Assembly (NCBI GenBank): GCA_025359505.1 | Contig: JANYHH010000057.1 | Location: 1-64,000, forward strand | Length of the DNA stretch: 64,000 nucleotides | Direction of reading: 5' to 3' | Source: Deinococcales bacterium | GTDB lineage: Bacteria; Deinococcota; Deinococci; Deinococcales; JAAFIG01 | Shown here: positions 53,341-61,239 of the stretch, piece by piece | How positions within the stretch are numbered: position 1 is the stretch's first letter | Layout of the letters: each line of letters starts with the position of its first letter | Position numbers and translations under genes: made by a program | The notes under the pieces: model-generated | Told to the model about the DNA's origin: nothing | Database searches by the model: none | What the model saw: the letters and a program-made list of their open reading frames with translations, nothing else

Positions 53341-53760
53341 ATGACTTTCAAGCCCATTCACTGGCTCGCACTGTCGGCTGCGTTTATTGGTGCAACCGCG
53401 CTGACCCCTTCGAGCGCCAAGAACGCGTACCGCATCCAAGCGATCCAGCAGTACAGCGTCACCAGCATGGGCTGCATTTACTGCCACACCAGCCCGAGCG
53501 GTGGCAGCGGCTGGAATGCTTACGGGACAGCGCTGCAAGTGATCTACGATGGCGCAGCCAAACGCAACATCAGCGACGCGCTGTATCTGGTGCTGAAAGC
53601 CAACAAAGACAGCGACGGCGACGGGTACAGCGACACGCTCGAGGTGGTCGCCAAGACCCTGCCGGGCGACAAAGCCTCCAAACCGACGAAGACCGTCAAG
53701 GCGCTCGAGGCGGAACTCAAAGCGCTGGGCGGCGTGGATCACTTCAAAGCCAAGAAGTGA
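53341..53760 (+). CDS. Exported mono-heme c-type protein with a calcium-binding-like loop
   Basis: A 139-residue exported protein. The signal peptide is residues 1-26 (LALSAAFIGATALTPSSA). CIYCH at about 44-48 is a CxxCH heme-attachment site. NKDSDGDGYSDTLEV near residue 85 is an EF-hand/thrombospondin-3-like Asp loop that would bind calcium. No distal Met motif of classical cytochrome c is obvious. The role could be electron transfer or sensing. A leaderless -10 precedes the ATG. Confidence 0.68.
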   Translation: MTFKPIHWLALSAAFIGATALTPSSAKNAYRIQAIQQYSVTSMGCIYCHTSPSGGSGWNAYGTALQVIYDGAAKRNISDALYLVLKANKDSDGDGYSDTLEVVAKTLPGDKASKPTKTVKALEAELKALGGVDHFKAKK

Positions 53761-53782
53761 GCGCTGGCTCGAGGCTGACGAC

Positions 53783-55012
53783 TTGAACTGGTTGGACTCG
53801 AGCGTCTTGCGTCACCTCGAGCGCGACGGGCGTTTGTTGTTTGCGACGAGGGCCGTGCGGATGTTCGCCTTCGGCGGCATGAGCGTGGTGCTGGCGCTGT
53901 ACCTATCGGCGCTGGGCTTCGGTGAGGTGCAAATCGGTCTGCTGCTGTCACTGACATTGGCGGGCGACGCGATCATTTCCTTGTACATCTCGAGCGTCGC
54001 CGACCGCGTGGGCCGCGCCAAGATGCTGATGCTCGGCGCGGGGCTGATGATCCTGAGCGGCGCGGTTTTCGCACTGACCGGCAATTTCTGGTTGCTGCTG
54101 ATCGCCGCGATCATCGGCACGATCAGCCCCAGCGGCAACGAAGTCGGGCCGTTCCTCGCGCTCGAGCAAAGCGCGATGAGCGAAAAGCTGCCCGCCTCGA
54201 GCCGCACAGCGGTGTTCGCTTGGTACAACCTCGCGGGGTCGTTTGCAACGGCGCTCGGGGCGCTCGGTGCGGGACTGCTGGTGCAAGGCTTGCAGCACTC
54301 GAGCCTGACCGCAATTCAGAGCTACCAGATCGTGATCGCGCTGTACGGAGCGCTCGGCGGGTTGCTGCTGGTGATGTTCACGCGGCTCAGCCCAGCCGTC
54401 GAAGTCAACGCCCCGATCACCTCGAGCCAGAATTTACTGGGTTTGGGGGAATCTCGGGGCGTCATTTTGCGACTCTCGAGCCTGTTCGCGCTGGACGCCT
54501 TTGGCAGTGGTCTGGTGGTGCAAAGCCTGATCGTGCTGTGGTTCGAGCGCAAATTCGGCGTGCAACCCGCGCTGCTGGGCGCAATCTTCTTCGGCGCGAA
54601 CGTCTTCGCGGGGTTCTCGGCACTCGCCGCCTCAAAGGTTGCCGCTCGATTCGGGCTGATTAACACGATGGTGTTCACGCACATCCCAAGCAATATTCTG
54701 CTGATGCTCGTGCCGCTGATGCCGAATCTGGGACTGGCGATCGCCGTGCTGTTGGCTCGCTTCAGCATCTCGCAAATGGACGTGCCGACCCGCCAGAGCT
54801 ACGTGATGGCGGTCGTGCAACCCAGTGAGCGCAGCGCCGCCGCTGGCGTGACCGGCATCGCCCGCACGATCGGCTCGAGCCTCGCGCCGCTGCTGGCGGG
54901 AGCGTTGGGGATTGGTAGCGCCCCGTTTTTTTTGGCGGGTGGATTGAAGATCGTGTACGACCTCGCGTTGTACCGCAGTTTCATTGCCGTCAAGCCGCCC
55001 GAGGAGCGTTGA
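53783..55012 (+). CDS. MFS transporter
   Basis: A 409-residue permease with 12 predicted helices. The first-half signature loop is SSVADRVGRAKMLMLGAGL (variant of GxLaDrxGrkxxl), with GSAPFFLAGGLKIVYDLALY near the end. The closest general type is drug or sugar efflux MFS proteins, with no specific substrate. The start is TTG 22 bases after the heme-protein gene, so the two may share a transcript. Confidence 0.82.
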   Translation: MNWLDSSVLRHLERDGRLLFATRAVRMFAFGGMSVVLALYLSALGFGEVQIGLLLSLTLAGDAIISLYISSVADRVGRAKMLMLGAGLMILSGAVFALTGNFWLLLIAAIIGTISPSGNEVGPFLALEQSAMSEKLPASSRTAVFAWYNLAGSFATALGALGAGLLVQGLQHSSLTAIQSYQIVIALYGALGGLLLVMFTRLSPAVEVNAPITSSQNLLGLGESRGVILRLSSLFALDAFGSGLVVQSLIVLWFERKFGVQPALLGAIFFGANVFAGFSALAASKVAARFGLINTMVFTHIPSNILLMLVPLMPNLGLAIAVLLARFSISQMDVPTRQSYVMAVVQPSERSAAAGVTGIARTIGSSLAPLLAGALGIGSAPFFLAGGLKIVYDLALYRSFIAVKPPEER

Positions 55013-55060
55013 CGCTCGAGCCGATTGAAACTCATTGGGCGCGTGGGTGACGACTTGCGA

Positions 55061-55082
55061 GGGTTTGCAGAAGAGCAAACCC
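55061..55082. terminator. Hairpin of the dispersed GGGTTTGC family
   Basis: GGGTTTGC (55061-55068) and GCAAACCC (55075-55082) with loop AGAAGA, followed by CTACG. The same stem and flank occur at 21712-21733. Located 49 bases after the MFS stop; a terminator or REP-like element. Confidence 0.55.
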
Positions 55083-55229
55083 CTACGACGGCAGGGGAGA
55101 CGCCCACTTGACAACTCGAGAGGTGTTGGATCACTATAGCTCTAGGATACCGAGGACTCGAGGTCATGAACTCTTTTCCCGAATCCGCGCCGTGCGATCT
55201 AGACGCGCTGCGCCCCGTGAGGCACACCT

Positions 55230-55553
55230 ATGGATGCGAATTTACTCAAAGGCAACCTCGAGCTGATCCTACTGACGATCCTCAGCGACGCTGAAATGTA
55301 CGGTCTCGAGATCATCGAGGAAGCCAACACGCGCACCGACGGCTACTTTGAATTCAAAGAGGGCAGCGTTTACCCAGCGCTGCACCGCCTGACTAAACAG
55401 GGTTTTCTCGAGGCGAGTTTCAAACCCAGTCCCAGAGGGAACATGCCCAGCCGCTACTACGCGCTGACCGGGAAAGGCAAAACCGCGCTGCAAACCAAGC
55501 AACTCGAGTTCGACCAATTCGCCGCCGCTGTGCGCGGATTGCGCCCGAGCTGA
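55230..55553 (+). CDS. PadR family transcriptional regulator
   Basis: A 107-residue winged-helix PadR protein: LKGNLELILLTILSDAEMYGLEIIEEANTRTDGYFEFKEGSVYPALHRLTKQGFLEAS with the conserved YP.L.RL motif, then SRYYALTGKGKTAL in the wing. Five bases before the next gene, so transcribed together with a membrane protein carrying a permease-prefix-like N-terminus, the usual PadR partner type. Confidence 0.88.
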   Translation: MDANLLKGNLELILLTILSDAEMYGLEIIEEANTRTDGYFEFKEGSVYPALHRLTKQGFLEASFKPSPRGNMPSRYYALTGKGKTALQTKQLEFDQFAAAVRGLRPS

Positions 55554-55558
55554 CGGTC

Positions 55559-56782
55559 GTGGACAACATTGAGCGTTACCTGCGCCTCGCCACGTGGGGA
55601 CTGTGGGGCGAACACAAACGCACCGTGCGCTTAGAACTCGCCAGCCACATCCACCACAAAGCCAATCAATACGAAGCGCTCGGCTACACACCCAGCGCTG
55701 CCGTATCTCGAGCGCTGAGCGATCTGGGCCCGCCCCACGTCGTCAGCGCCGGAATGAACGGGGTTTACACCATGCCAAATATTTTGCGAAATACACTGCT
55801 CTGCGCCGTGCTTGCCACGCTGGGCGTCGGAAACTTGACCTCGAGCGTCGCGCAGGTTGTAGGAACGACTCGAGTTCCGATTGCCGAATGCGCGAACGGA
55901 CAAAAGACGTTTACCTCTGGAACGCAGCCGTGGCCATGCGTGCAACCAAACTCGTGGATCAGTTTGACCAGCCTTCGCGCCACGCTCGAGCCACGGGGCG
56001 TAAAGTTTAGTCAAGGCAGCCCAGCGGCTGGAGTAATCGTGTTCCTGCGTTTTCCGGGAACGGAAATTGACATCACCTTACTTCCCGACGAAAAAGTGTA
56101 TTTCGGGAACGAGCAGGGGACAACGCAAACATTTTCGGTCAATCCAACATTTATTTCGGTACGAAACTTCAGGGCGGCGCTAGCAAATTCGCCATTGCCC
56201 GTGCGAATCAATGGCTGGGATAACGCGACCGTTTCCGTAGGTGAAACTCGCTTCACGTTAGGTACGCCAGCAACGCCCATGCTCGGCAATGATTTTTACC
56301 CACAAATCATTGACGAGAATGTGTGGGGAAAACTGTTTCCGTCATTGATACCAAATCGTGGGACGAATGAACTTGAAGACTTACTGAATTTAACGACGTT
56401 CGAGAATCCGATCACGATTAACAGCAGCGCAATTGCTGGGTACGCATACAAGCTTATAGTGAAGAACGCGCAACCAAACGACGTATACGTGGTGCTGTCT
56501 CGAGAAGGGCCGACGGATTTTATCTTCGCAGGTGAGCAGCGCCGCATCGTTCAAAATGTACGTCGATCATTCATTTCACCCGTTGCCAAGGACGGTTTGC
56601 TCAAATATATCTCACCTAGCAAGAAGCTTAGCGTCTCGACTTCAGACCAACTGCCGCGCTGCGTGATCGACGGTGCGGGGACAATCTCAGTGTTGCGATT
56701 CTCTGGACGGATTGATTCAAGCGCCACGGACACATTGACTCGAGTTGCGCCTGAAGATGTGACGGTTCAAGCGGTCAAATAA
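55559..56782 (+). CDS. Membrane-anchored protein with permease-prefix (HAAS-like) N-terminus and secreted beta-rich domain
   Basis: A 407-residue protein. Residues 1-65 (YLRLATWGLWGEHKRTVRLELASHI, then ALGYTPSAAVSRALSDLGPP) match the short helical prefix domains found beside PadR genes. A membrane helix follows (NILRNTLLCAVLATLGVGNLT), then an extracytoplasmic domain of about 300 residues, beta-rich and Asn/Thr-rich, without recognised family. In that part CTCGAG is sparse (none between 55990 and 56499). The start is GTG. Such prefix proteins are thought to transmit membrane signals to the PadR regulator; the external domain here could be the sensor. Confidence 0.6.
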   Translation: MDNIERYLRLATWGLWGEHKRTVRLELASHIHHKANQYEALGYTPSAAVSRALSDLGPPHVVSAGMNGVYTMPNILRNTLLCAVLATLGVGNLTSSVAQVVGTTRVPIAECANGQKTFTSGTQPWPCVQPNSWISLTSLRATLEPRGVKFSQGSPAAGVIVFLRFPGTEIDITLLPDEKVYFGNEQGTTQTFSVNPTFISVRNFRAALANSPLPVRINGWDNATVSVGETRFTLGTPATPMLGNDFYPQIIDENVWGKLFPSLIPNRGTNELEDLLNLTTFENPITINSSAIAGYAYKLIVKNAQPNDVYVVLSREGPTDFIFAGEQRRIVQNVRRSFISPVAKDGLLKYISPSKKLSVSTSDQLPRCVIDGAGTISVLRFSGRIDSSATDTLTRVAPEDVTVQAVK

Positions 56783-56804
56783 AGTTGCCCCCTGCGAAGT
56801 AGAC

Positions 56805-56889
56805 GGTCGTGCGATGCTCAGTTTCGGATACGCGTCGCACGACCCCCCTAGCTCGAGCGCAGGCTCGAGGCTTTCCCCCCGTTGGGGGG
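56805..56889. terminator. Two hairpins between convergent genes
   Basis: GGTCGTGCGA (56805-56814) pairs with TCGCACGACC (56835-56844), and CCCCCC (56875-56880) with GGGGGG (56884-56889). They fill the gap between the PadR-partner stop and the gabD stop, so shared termination is likely. Confidence 0.5.
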
Positions 56890-56908
56890 TACAACGGCTT
56901 CAAGGGCG

Positions 56909-58345
56909 CTACGGCAGGGTGATGCTGATGTATTTCAGTTCCAAGAACGCCTCGAGACCCCAGCGTCCGCCCTCGCGTCCGACACCGCTGTTTTTCATGC
57001 CGCCGAACGGCGCTTGCGGAGCCATCGCGCTCGGCACGCCGTCGTTGACGCCGACGATGCCGTACTCGAGCGCTTCGGCGACTCGGAACGCTCGCCCGAT
57101 GTCCTTTGTCCAGATGTACGCCGCCAAGCCGTACTCGGTGTTGTTCGCCCACTTCACCGCGTCAGCCTCGCTCGAGAATCCAACCACAGGTGCGACGGGC
57201 CCGAAGGTTTCCTCGGTTAGCATCAGCGAATCGGCATGGACGTTGCTGAGCACGGTCGGCTCGAAGAACAAGCCGCCCGTCGCGTGACCACCCGATACGA
57301 TCCGCGCCCCTCGAGCCACGGCGTCATTGACGTGCGCCTGCACTTTATCCAGCGTCGCTTTGTCCACTAGCGGCCCAATCGTCGTGTCATCCTCGAGTGG
57401 ATTGCCGAGCTTGAAGCCTCTGGCTTGCGCTGCGAACGCGTCCTCGAACGCGCCTTGCAGGCTCTCGTGCGCGTACACGCGGTTGCTGGCGACGCACTGC
57501 TGCCCAGCGTTGCGGAACTTGGAGTTGGAAACGGTGAGCGCAGCCGCCGCGATGTCCGCGTCTTCAAAGACGATGAACGGCGCGTGACCGCCCAGCTCGA
57601 GCGACAGGCGCTTCAACGTACTCGCCGCCTGCCCGTACAGCAACTTGCCGACCTCGGTGCTGCCGGTGAAGGTGATCTTCCTAACTCGTGCGTCACCCAT
57701 CAGCACGCTCGAGACGGGAATCGGGTCAGCGGCGGGCAGCACTTGGAAGGTGTCGGCGGGCCCGCCCGCCTCGACCCAGAGCTTGGCCAGCAGCAGCGCC
57801 GTCAACGGCGATTGCTCGGCGGGTTTGAGGATCACCGCGCAGCCTGCCGCCAGCGCGGGCGCGACTTTGCGGGCGATCATCGCCGCTGGGAAATTCCACG
57901 GCGTGATCGCGTAGACCACGCCGACCGGCTCGAGGCGCGAAAAAGCGCGTTTCTGCGCGAAGCGGCTCGGCACGATGTCGCCCGCGATGCGCTCGGCTTC
58001 GGCGGCGTACCACTCTACGGCCGTCGCGCTGTAATTCGCTTCGCCTCGAGACTCGAACACGGGCTTGCCCATTTCCATGCTCATCGTGCGAGCCAGCGTT
58101 TCCGCATTCTGGCGAATCAGCGCCGCCCATTTCTGCATGATCGCGCTGCGTTCAAAGCCAGTCGTGTGCCGAAAGCTCGAGAACGCCGTCACTGCCGCCT
58201 CGAGTGCGGCTTTGGCTTCGGTTGCGCCGCAGTCAGCGACCTCGAGCACGACTGCGTTGTCATACGGGTTGATGACGGGGAAGGTTTTGGTGATTGCTTG
58301 CCAACCACCAGCGAAGAGGGCTTGACGGGCAATGGACTCGAGCAT
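56909..58345 (-). CDS. gabD: Succinate-semialdehyde dehydrogenase
   Basis: A 478-residue aldehyde dehydrogenase. NAD(P) and active-site blocks are AITPWNFPAAMIARKVAPALAAG, ILKPAEQSPLTAL, FTGSTEVGKLL, the general base Glu in LELGGHAPFIVFEDAD, and the nucleophile Cys in FRNAGQQCVASNRVYAH. The C-terminal NDGVPSAMAPQAPFGGMKNSGVGREGG is typical of succinate-semialdehyde dehydrogenases. Together with the aminotransferase at 62869 it would turn GABA into succinate. Confidence 0.88.
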   Translation of the reverse strand: MLESIARQALFAGGWQAITKTFPVINPYDNAVVLEVADCGATEAKAALEAAVTAFSSFRHTTGFERSAIMQKWAALIRQNAETLARTMSMEMGKPVFESRGEANYSATAVEWYAAEAERIAGDIVPSRFAQKRAFSRLEPVGVVYAITPWNFPAAMIARKVAPALAAGCAVILKPAEQSPLTALLLAKLWVEAGGPADTFQVLPAADPIPVSSVLMGDARVRKITFTGSTEVGKLLYGQAASTLKRLSLELGGHAPFIVFEDADIAAAALTVSNSKFRNAGQQCVASNRVYAHESLQGAFEDAFAAQARGFKLGNPLEDDTTIGPLVDKATLDKVQAHVNDAVARGARIVSGGHATGGLFFEPTVLSNVHADSLMLTEETFGPVAPVVGFSSEADAVKWANNTEYGLAAYIWTKDIGRAFRVAEALEYGIVGVNDGVPSAMAPQAPFGGMKNSGVGREGGRWGLEAFLELKYISITLP

Positions 58346-58364
58346 GAGTAGGACTCCGTTTCGA

Positions 58365-58841
58365 TCAAAGGTGGTTTTCTAAAGTTTCGGGCGCAATTTC
58401 AATTCCACAATGTACCAATCGGCATCCATCGCTCGGAGCCATGCACGATTTCAACGCATAACCGCCATTGACTATGCTCGCGTTGATAATCTGTTCTTCT
58501 TCATCGGTAATGAGTACAACCTCGTTACTTTTGAGAATTGCTTGAACTGTATGGAATTGACGATCTGAACTTTTGAGGCGAGCCGCGATAAGTTTTAATG
58601 GAATTCTGTGTTCTCCAAATAACTTACTTGCACACAAACCAGATGCGTAGGCTGCCTGAGAGTGCCGATAGTGATGACGCCCTAATTTTTTGCGGTATAA
58701 AGCGCGTCCATCAGCGGTAAACTCGTCATAACTTCTCAAAAGCTTGTCAAATGGATTTCCCCTCGAGAAAGCCGCAACCGTATCGTCAGGGAGTTGAAGA
58801 ATTTGAGTAATTACCATTGCGATGTGTTCTTGGTGAGGCAT
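58365..58841 (-). CDS. Unrecognised protein downstream of an addiction-module antitoxin
   Basis: A 158-residue protein, seven bases after the antitoxin stop. N-terminal ITQILQLPDDTVAAFSRGNPFDKLLRSYDEF, basic middle (YRKKLGRHHYRHSQAAYASGL, KLIAARLKSSDRQFHTVQAIL), and a C-terminal LITDEEEQIINASIVNGGYAL. It is not ParE/RelE-like, the usual partner of this antitoxin family. It could be a new toxin type or an unrelated passenger. DNA here is lower in GC and nearly lacks CTCGAG (one copy, at 58762), unlike the antitoxin gene. Confidence 0.6.
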   Translation of the reverse strand: MPHQEHIAMVITQILQLPDDTVAAFSRGNPFDKLLRSYDEFTADGRALYRKKLGRHHYRHSQAAYASGLCASKLFGEHRIPLKLIAARLKSSDRQFHTVQAILKSNEVVLITDEEEQIINASIVNGGYALKSCMAPSDGCRLVHCGIEIAPETLENHL

Positions 58842-58848
58842 CAGTGAT

Positions 58849-59163
58849 TTAACCAGCCTTCTGGACTCTGTGAAGCATTTCTTCTCTCGAGTAACTTTTC
58901 ATCTCTCCCCGATCAAACGCCTCGAGCCGCCGCGTGGCTTCGTGCGCCCAAAGCTGCTCGAGCGGTACGTCACCCGTCCAGACGTACAAACCGTTTTTCT
59001 CGACAATTTCGCCTATGGCTGTTGAACCTGCACCCTGTTGTGATCGCACCTCGAGTTCAGCCTCGCTCAAATCGTCCAAACTGTGCAGCAATTTGCGTGC
59101 AAGTTCAGCGCGAGATTTCGCATCCAAACTCATTACTTCCCGCTCGAGTTCAATTTGACTCAT
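58849..59163 (-). CDS. Putative addiction-module antitoxin (PF09720/TIGR02574 type)
   Basis: A 104-residue protein. LEREVMSLDAKSRAELARKLLHSLDDLSEAELE and LWAHEATRRLEAFDRGEMKSYSREEML are the two signature blocks of the addiction-module component family, normally antitoxins of ParE/RelE toxins. ATG 59163 (MSQIELE) is chosen over an upstream extension. An AbrB-like gene precedes it by 22 bases and an unknown 158-residue gene follows. Confidence 0.75.
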   Translation of the reverse strand: MSQIELEREVMSLDAKSRAELARKLLHSLDDLSEAELEVRSQQGAGSTAIGEIVEKNGLYVWTGDVPLEQLWAHEATRRLEAFDRGEMKSYSREEMLHRVQKAG

Positions 59164-59185
59164 GGGTTCATTCTCGCACAGTTGG

Positions 59186-59362
59186 TCACAAGACAACTTT
59201 CTCCTCGAGCTGTTCAACGTCTGATGCAATGCGATGAAGGATAAAACCATCATCACGAAGCTTTACCGCGAAGCGTTGATGTGGCTCGGGCCGCAGCTCA
59301 TCGCGCATCGCTTTCGGAATCCGTACGCGCCAAGATTTGTCTATCGTTACGGTTCTAATCAT
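59186..59362 (-). CDS. AbrB/MazE-like swapped-hairpin protein
   Basis: A 58-residue frame: MIRTVTIDKSWRVRIPKAMR, then DELRPEPHQRFAVKLRDDGF and a short tail. IDKSWRVRIPKAMRDEL is the SpoVT-AbrB beta-hairpin signature (usually D.kGRi.IPkeiR..L). Such proteins serve as antitoxins or small repressors. The ATG overlaps the stop of the upstream amidohydrolase (ATGATTAG), so it is translated in the same operon, 22 bases before the antitoxin gene. Confidence 0.62.
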   Translation of the reverse strand: MIRTVTIDKSWRVRIPKAMRDELRPEPHQRFAVKLRDDGFILHRIASDVEQLEEKVVL

Positions 59363-61220
59363 TCGTGGCCCCCGAGGATTTTGACAGGTGAGCCTGCCAA
59401 AGCTTCCAAATCTCAGCGCCGAATATTGAGTAGCGTTCTACACCGCCAGCAACTTCAGGGAAAAACCATTGCACGAATTCTTGATGCACCATTTCTGCGA
59501 CTTCTGCTGATGAATTACACGTTTTCAGGCGGGGCAAGATCGTTCCAACTTCTGACTCGTACTCGTCAGTATTAAACTCGAGATTGATTCCAATCGGATC
59601 ATGTCGGAATAAAAGTGTAGAGATCGCATCAAACAGATCGCCATACTCTTGGCGCGATATTTGCCGTCGTTCCTGTTTGGCTCCACGACGAGCGGGAAAT
59701 CCTGCACCTTTGCTATTCACAACTTCTAAACCACTTACGAATACGCCTGCTAACTCCCACTCGAGTACCGCCGCGTCCGCATTGCCGTACACATTGAAAT
59801 CCGCCCACTTCCCCAGCTCGAGCGTGCCGCGATTGCCCTCATCGCCCTGTGCAATCGCTCCGGCAATCGTGAACGCCTCAATCGCTTCCTCGAGCGTGAT
59901 CGCATTGCCGGGTCTGAACGGTTCGTTGACGGCGGCGTGAATCCCGACCAGCGGACTCACCTCGCGCACGACGGGCGCGTCGCTCGAGAAGGCGGTCGTC
60001 AAGCCAGCGTCCAGCATGGCGCGAAGGTTGTAACAGTCCTGCGCGAAGATCGGCGGCAGGTAACGCTCGAAGTTGCCGGATAACTCGTGCAGGAAAATCG
60101 GCTGCGGTACGACGATCACGCCGATTTCACGCGCTTTACGGCGGTGCGCCGCGTTCGCCAGTCCGAAATGCTCAATTCTGTGCCGCAAGCCGTTTGGATG
60201 CGCCTCCTCGAGCCGTGCGTATACCTCGAGCATCTGATCGAGCGCCACATCGCCAATCGCGTGCGTGCCAATCCTAAAGCCCGCCGTGTGCGCCTCGAGC
60301 GCCAATTTATACAGCTCCTCGGTGTCGAAGCGCAGCACGCCATGACTGGGGGAATCGGTGTTCTGGTACGGCACGCTGACCGCTGCGGTCGCACCGCTCA
60401 GACCGCCATCGGCGAAGAATTTCACGCTGTCCACGCGCAGGAACGGTGACACGAATTTCTCGGGCAGGGGATAGGTGATGTCGCCACCGTCGGGGCGGCG
60501 AATGAACAACACATTCACGCGAATCGGCAGCGCTCCCTCGCGCTCGAGTTCGCGGTACGCCTCGAGCAGTGTGGGGTCGACGGCTGGGTCGGTGCAACTG
60601 GTGATGCCGTGTCGTGCCAGCCACTCGAGACCTGATATCACGAAGCGCTTGTAATCGGCGACGGTGAACGCGGGCATGGCGCGAAGCATCAAGCCGTGGG
60701 CGGTTTCAAACAGCATTCCCCGCTCGAGGTCGATCTCGCCGCCGCTCGGGATGGGCGTGTCAGCCGTTACGCCCGCCAGTTGCAAGGCGCTCGAGTTGAC
60801 CGCGTGGATGTGAGCGCAGGTGCGGGTCAGCACGACGGGATTGCGCGGTGCGGCTGTGTCCAGCGCTTTTTTCTCTGGACTGCCCCCAATCTTGGCTTCG
60901 TTCCACCCGCGCCCCAGCAGCCACGTCCCCGGCTCGAGGGACGCCGCTCGTGTCGAAACCAATGCGTAGACCTCCTCGAGTGTCGCCGCATCGCGCAAAT
61001 CCAGCATCGTCGTGCGAAGATGCCCGACCTTCCAGACGTGAACGTGCGCGTCGTTCCAACCCGGATAGACGTGCTTGCCCTCGAGATCAATGGTTTGGAG
61101 CGCGGTGACGCTCGAGTTGTTCAGCGCGATGATTCGCCCGTTTTTCACCGCCATGCTCGAGGCGGTTTGACCTCGAGTCACCCAGATGCGGGCGTTCGTG
61201 ATGAGCAGGTCAGCTTGCAT
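59355..61220 (-). CDS. Amidohydrolase (YtcJ-like) fused to a C-terminal hypothetical domain
   Basis: 621 residues. Residues 1-500 are a metal-dependent amidohydrolase of the imidazolonepropionase/YtcJ type: DLEGKHVYPGWNDAHVHVW (HxH metal site), VKFFADGGLSGATAAVS, GFRIGTHAIGDVALDQ, LRHRIEHFG, TAFSSDAPVV (Asp of the site) and LGKWADFNVYG. Residues about 512-612 form an extra domain (SRQEYGDLFDAISTLLFRHD, then PIGINLEFNTDEYESEVGTI and LPRLKTC) that resembles short stand-alone hypothetical proteins of about 100 residues. The junction (FPARRGAKQERRQIS) looks like a linker. It overlaps an AbrB-like gene. Confidence 0.82.
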   Translation of the reverse strand: MQADLLITNARIWVTRGQTASSMAVKNGRIIALNNSSVTALQTIDLEGKHVYPGWNDAHVHVWKVGHLRTTMLDLRDAATLEEVYALVSTRAASLEPGTWLLGRGWNEAKIGGSPEKKALDTAAPRNPVVLTRTCAHIHAVNSSALQLAGVTADTPIPSGGEIDLERGMLFETAHGLMLRAMPAFTVADYKRFVISGLEWLARHGITSCTDPAVDPTLLEAYRELEREGALPIRVNVLFIRRPDGGDITYPLPEKFVSPFLRVDSVKFFADGGLSGATAAVSVPYQNTDSPSHGVLRFDTEELYKLALEAHTAGFRIGTHAIGDVALDQMLEVYARLEEAHPNGLRHRIEHFGLANAAHRRKAREIGVIVVPQPIFLHELSGNFERYLPPIFAQDCYNLRAMLDAGLTTAFSSDAPVVREVSPLVGIHAAVNEPFRPGNAITLEEAIEAFTIAGAIAQGDEGNRGTLELGKWADFNVYGNADAAVLEWELAGVFVSGLEVVNSKGAGFPARRGAKQERRQISRQEYGDLFDAISTLLFRHDPIGINLEFNTDEYESEVGTILPRLKTCNSSAEVAEMVHQEFVQWFFPEVAGGVERYSIFGAEIWKLWQAHLSKSSGATND

Positions 61221-61239
61221 TCAGTACCTCCTTTCAGCA

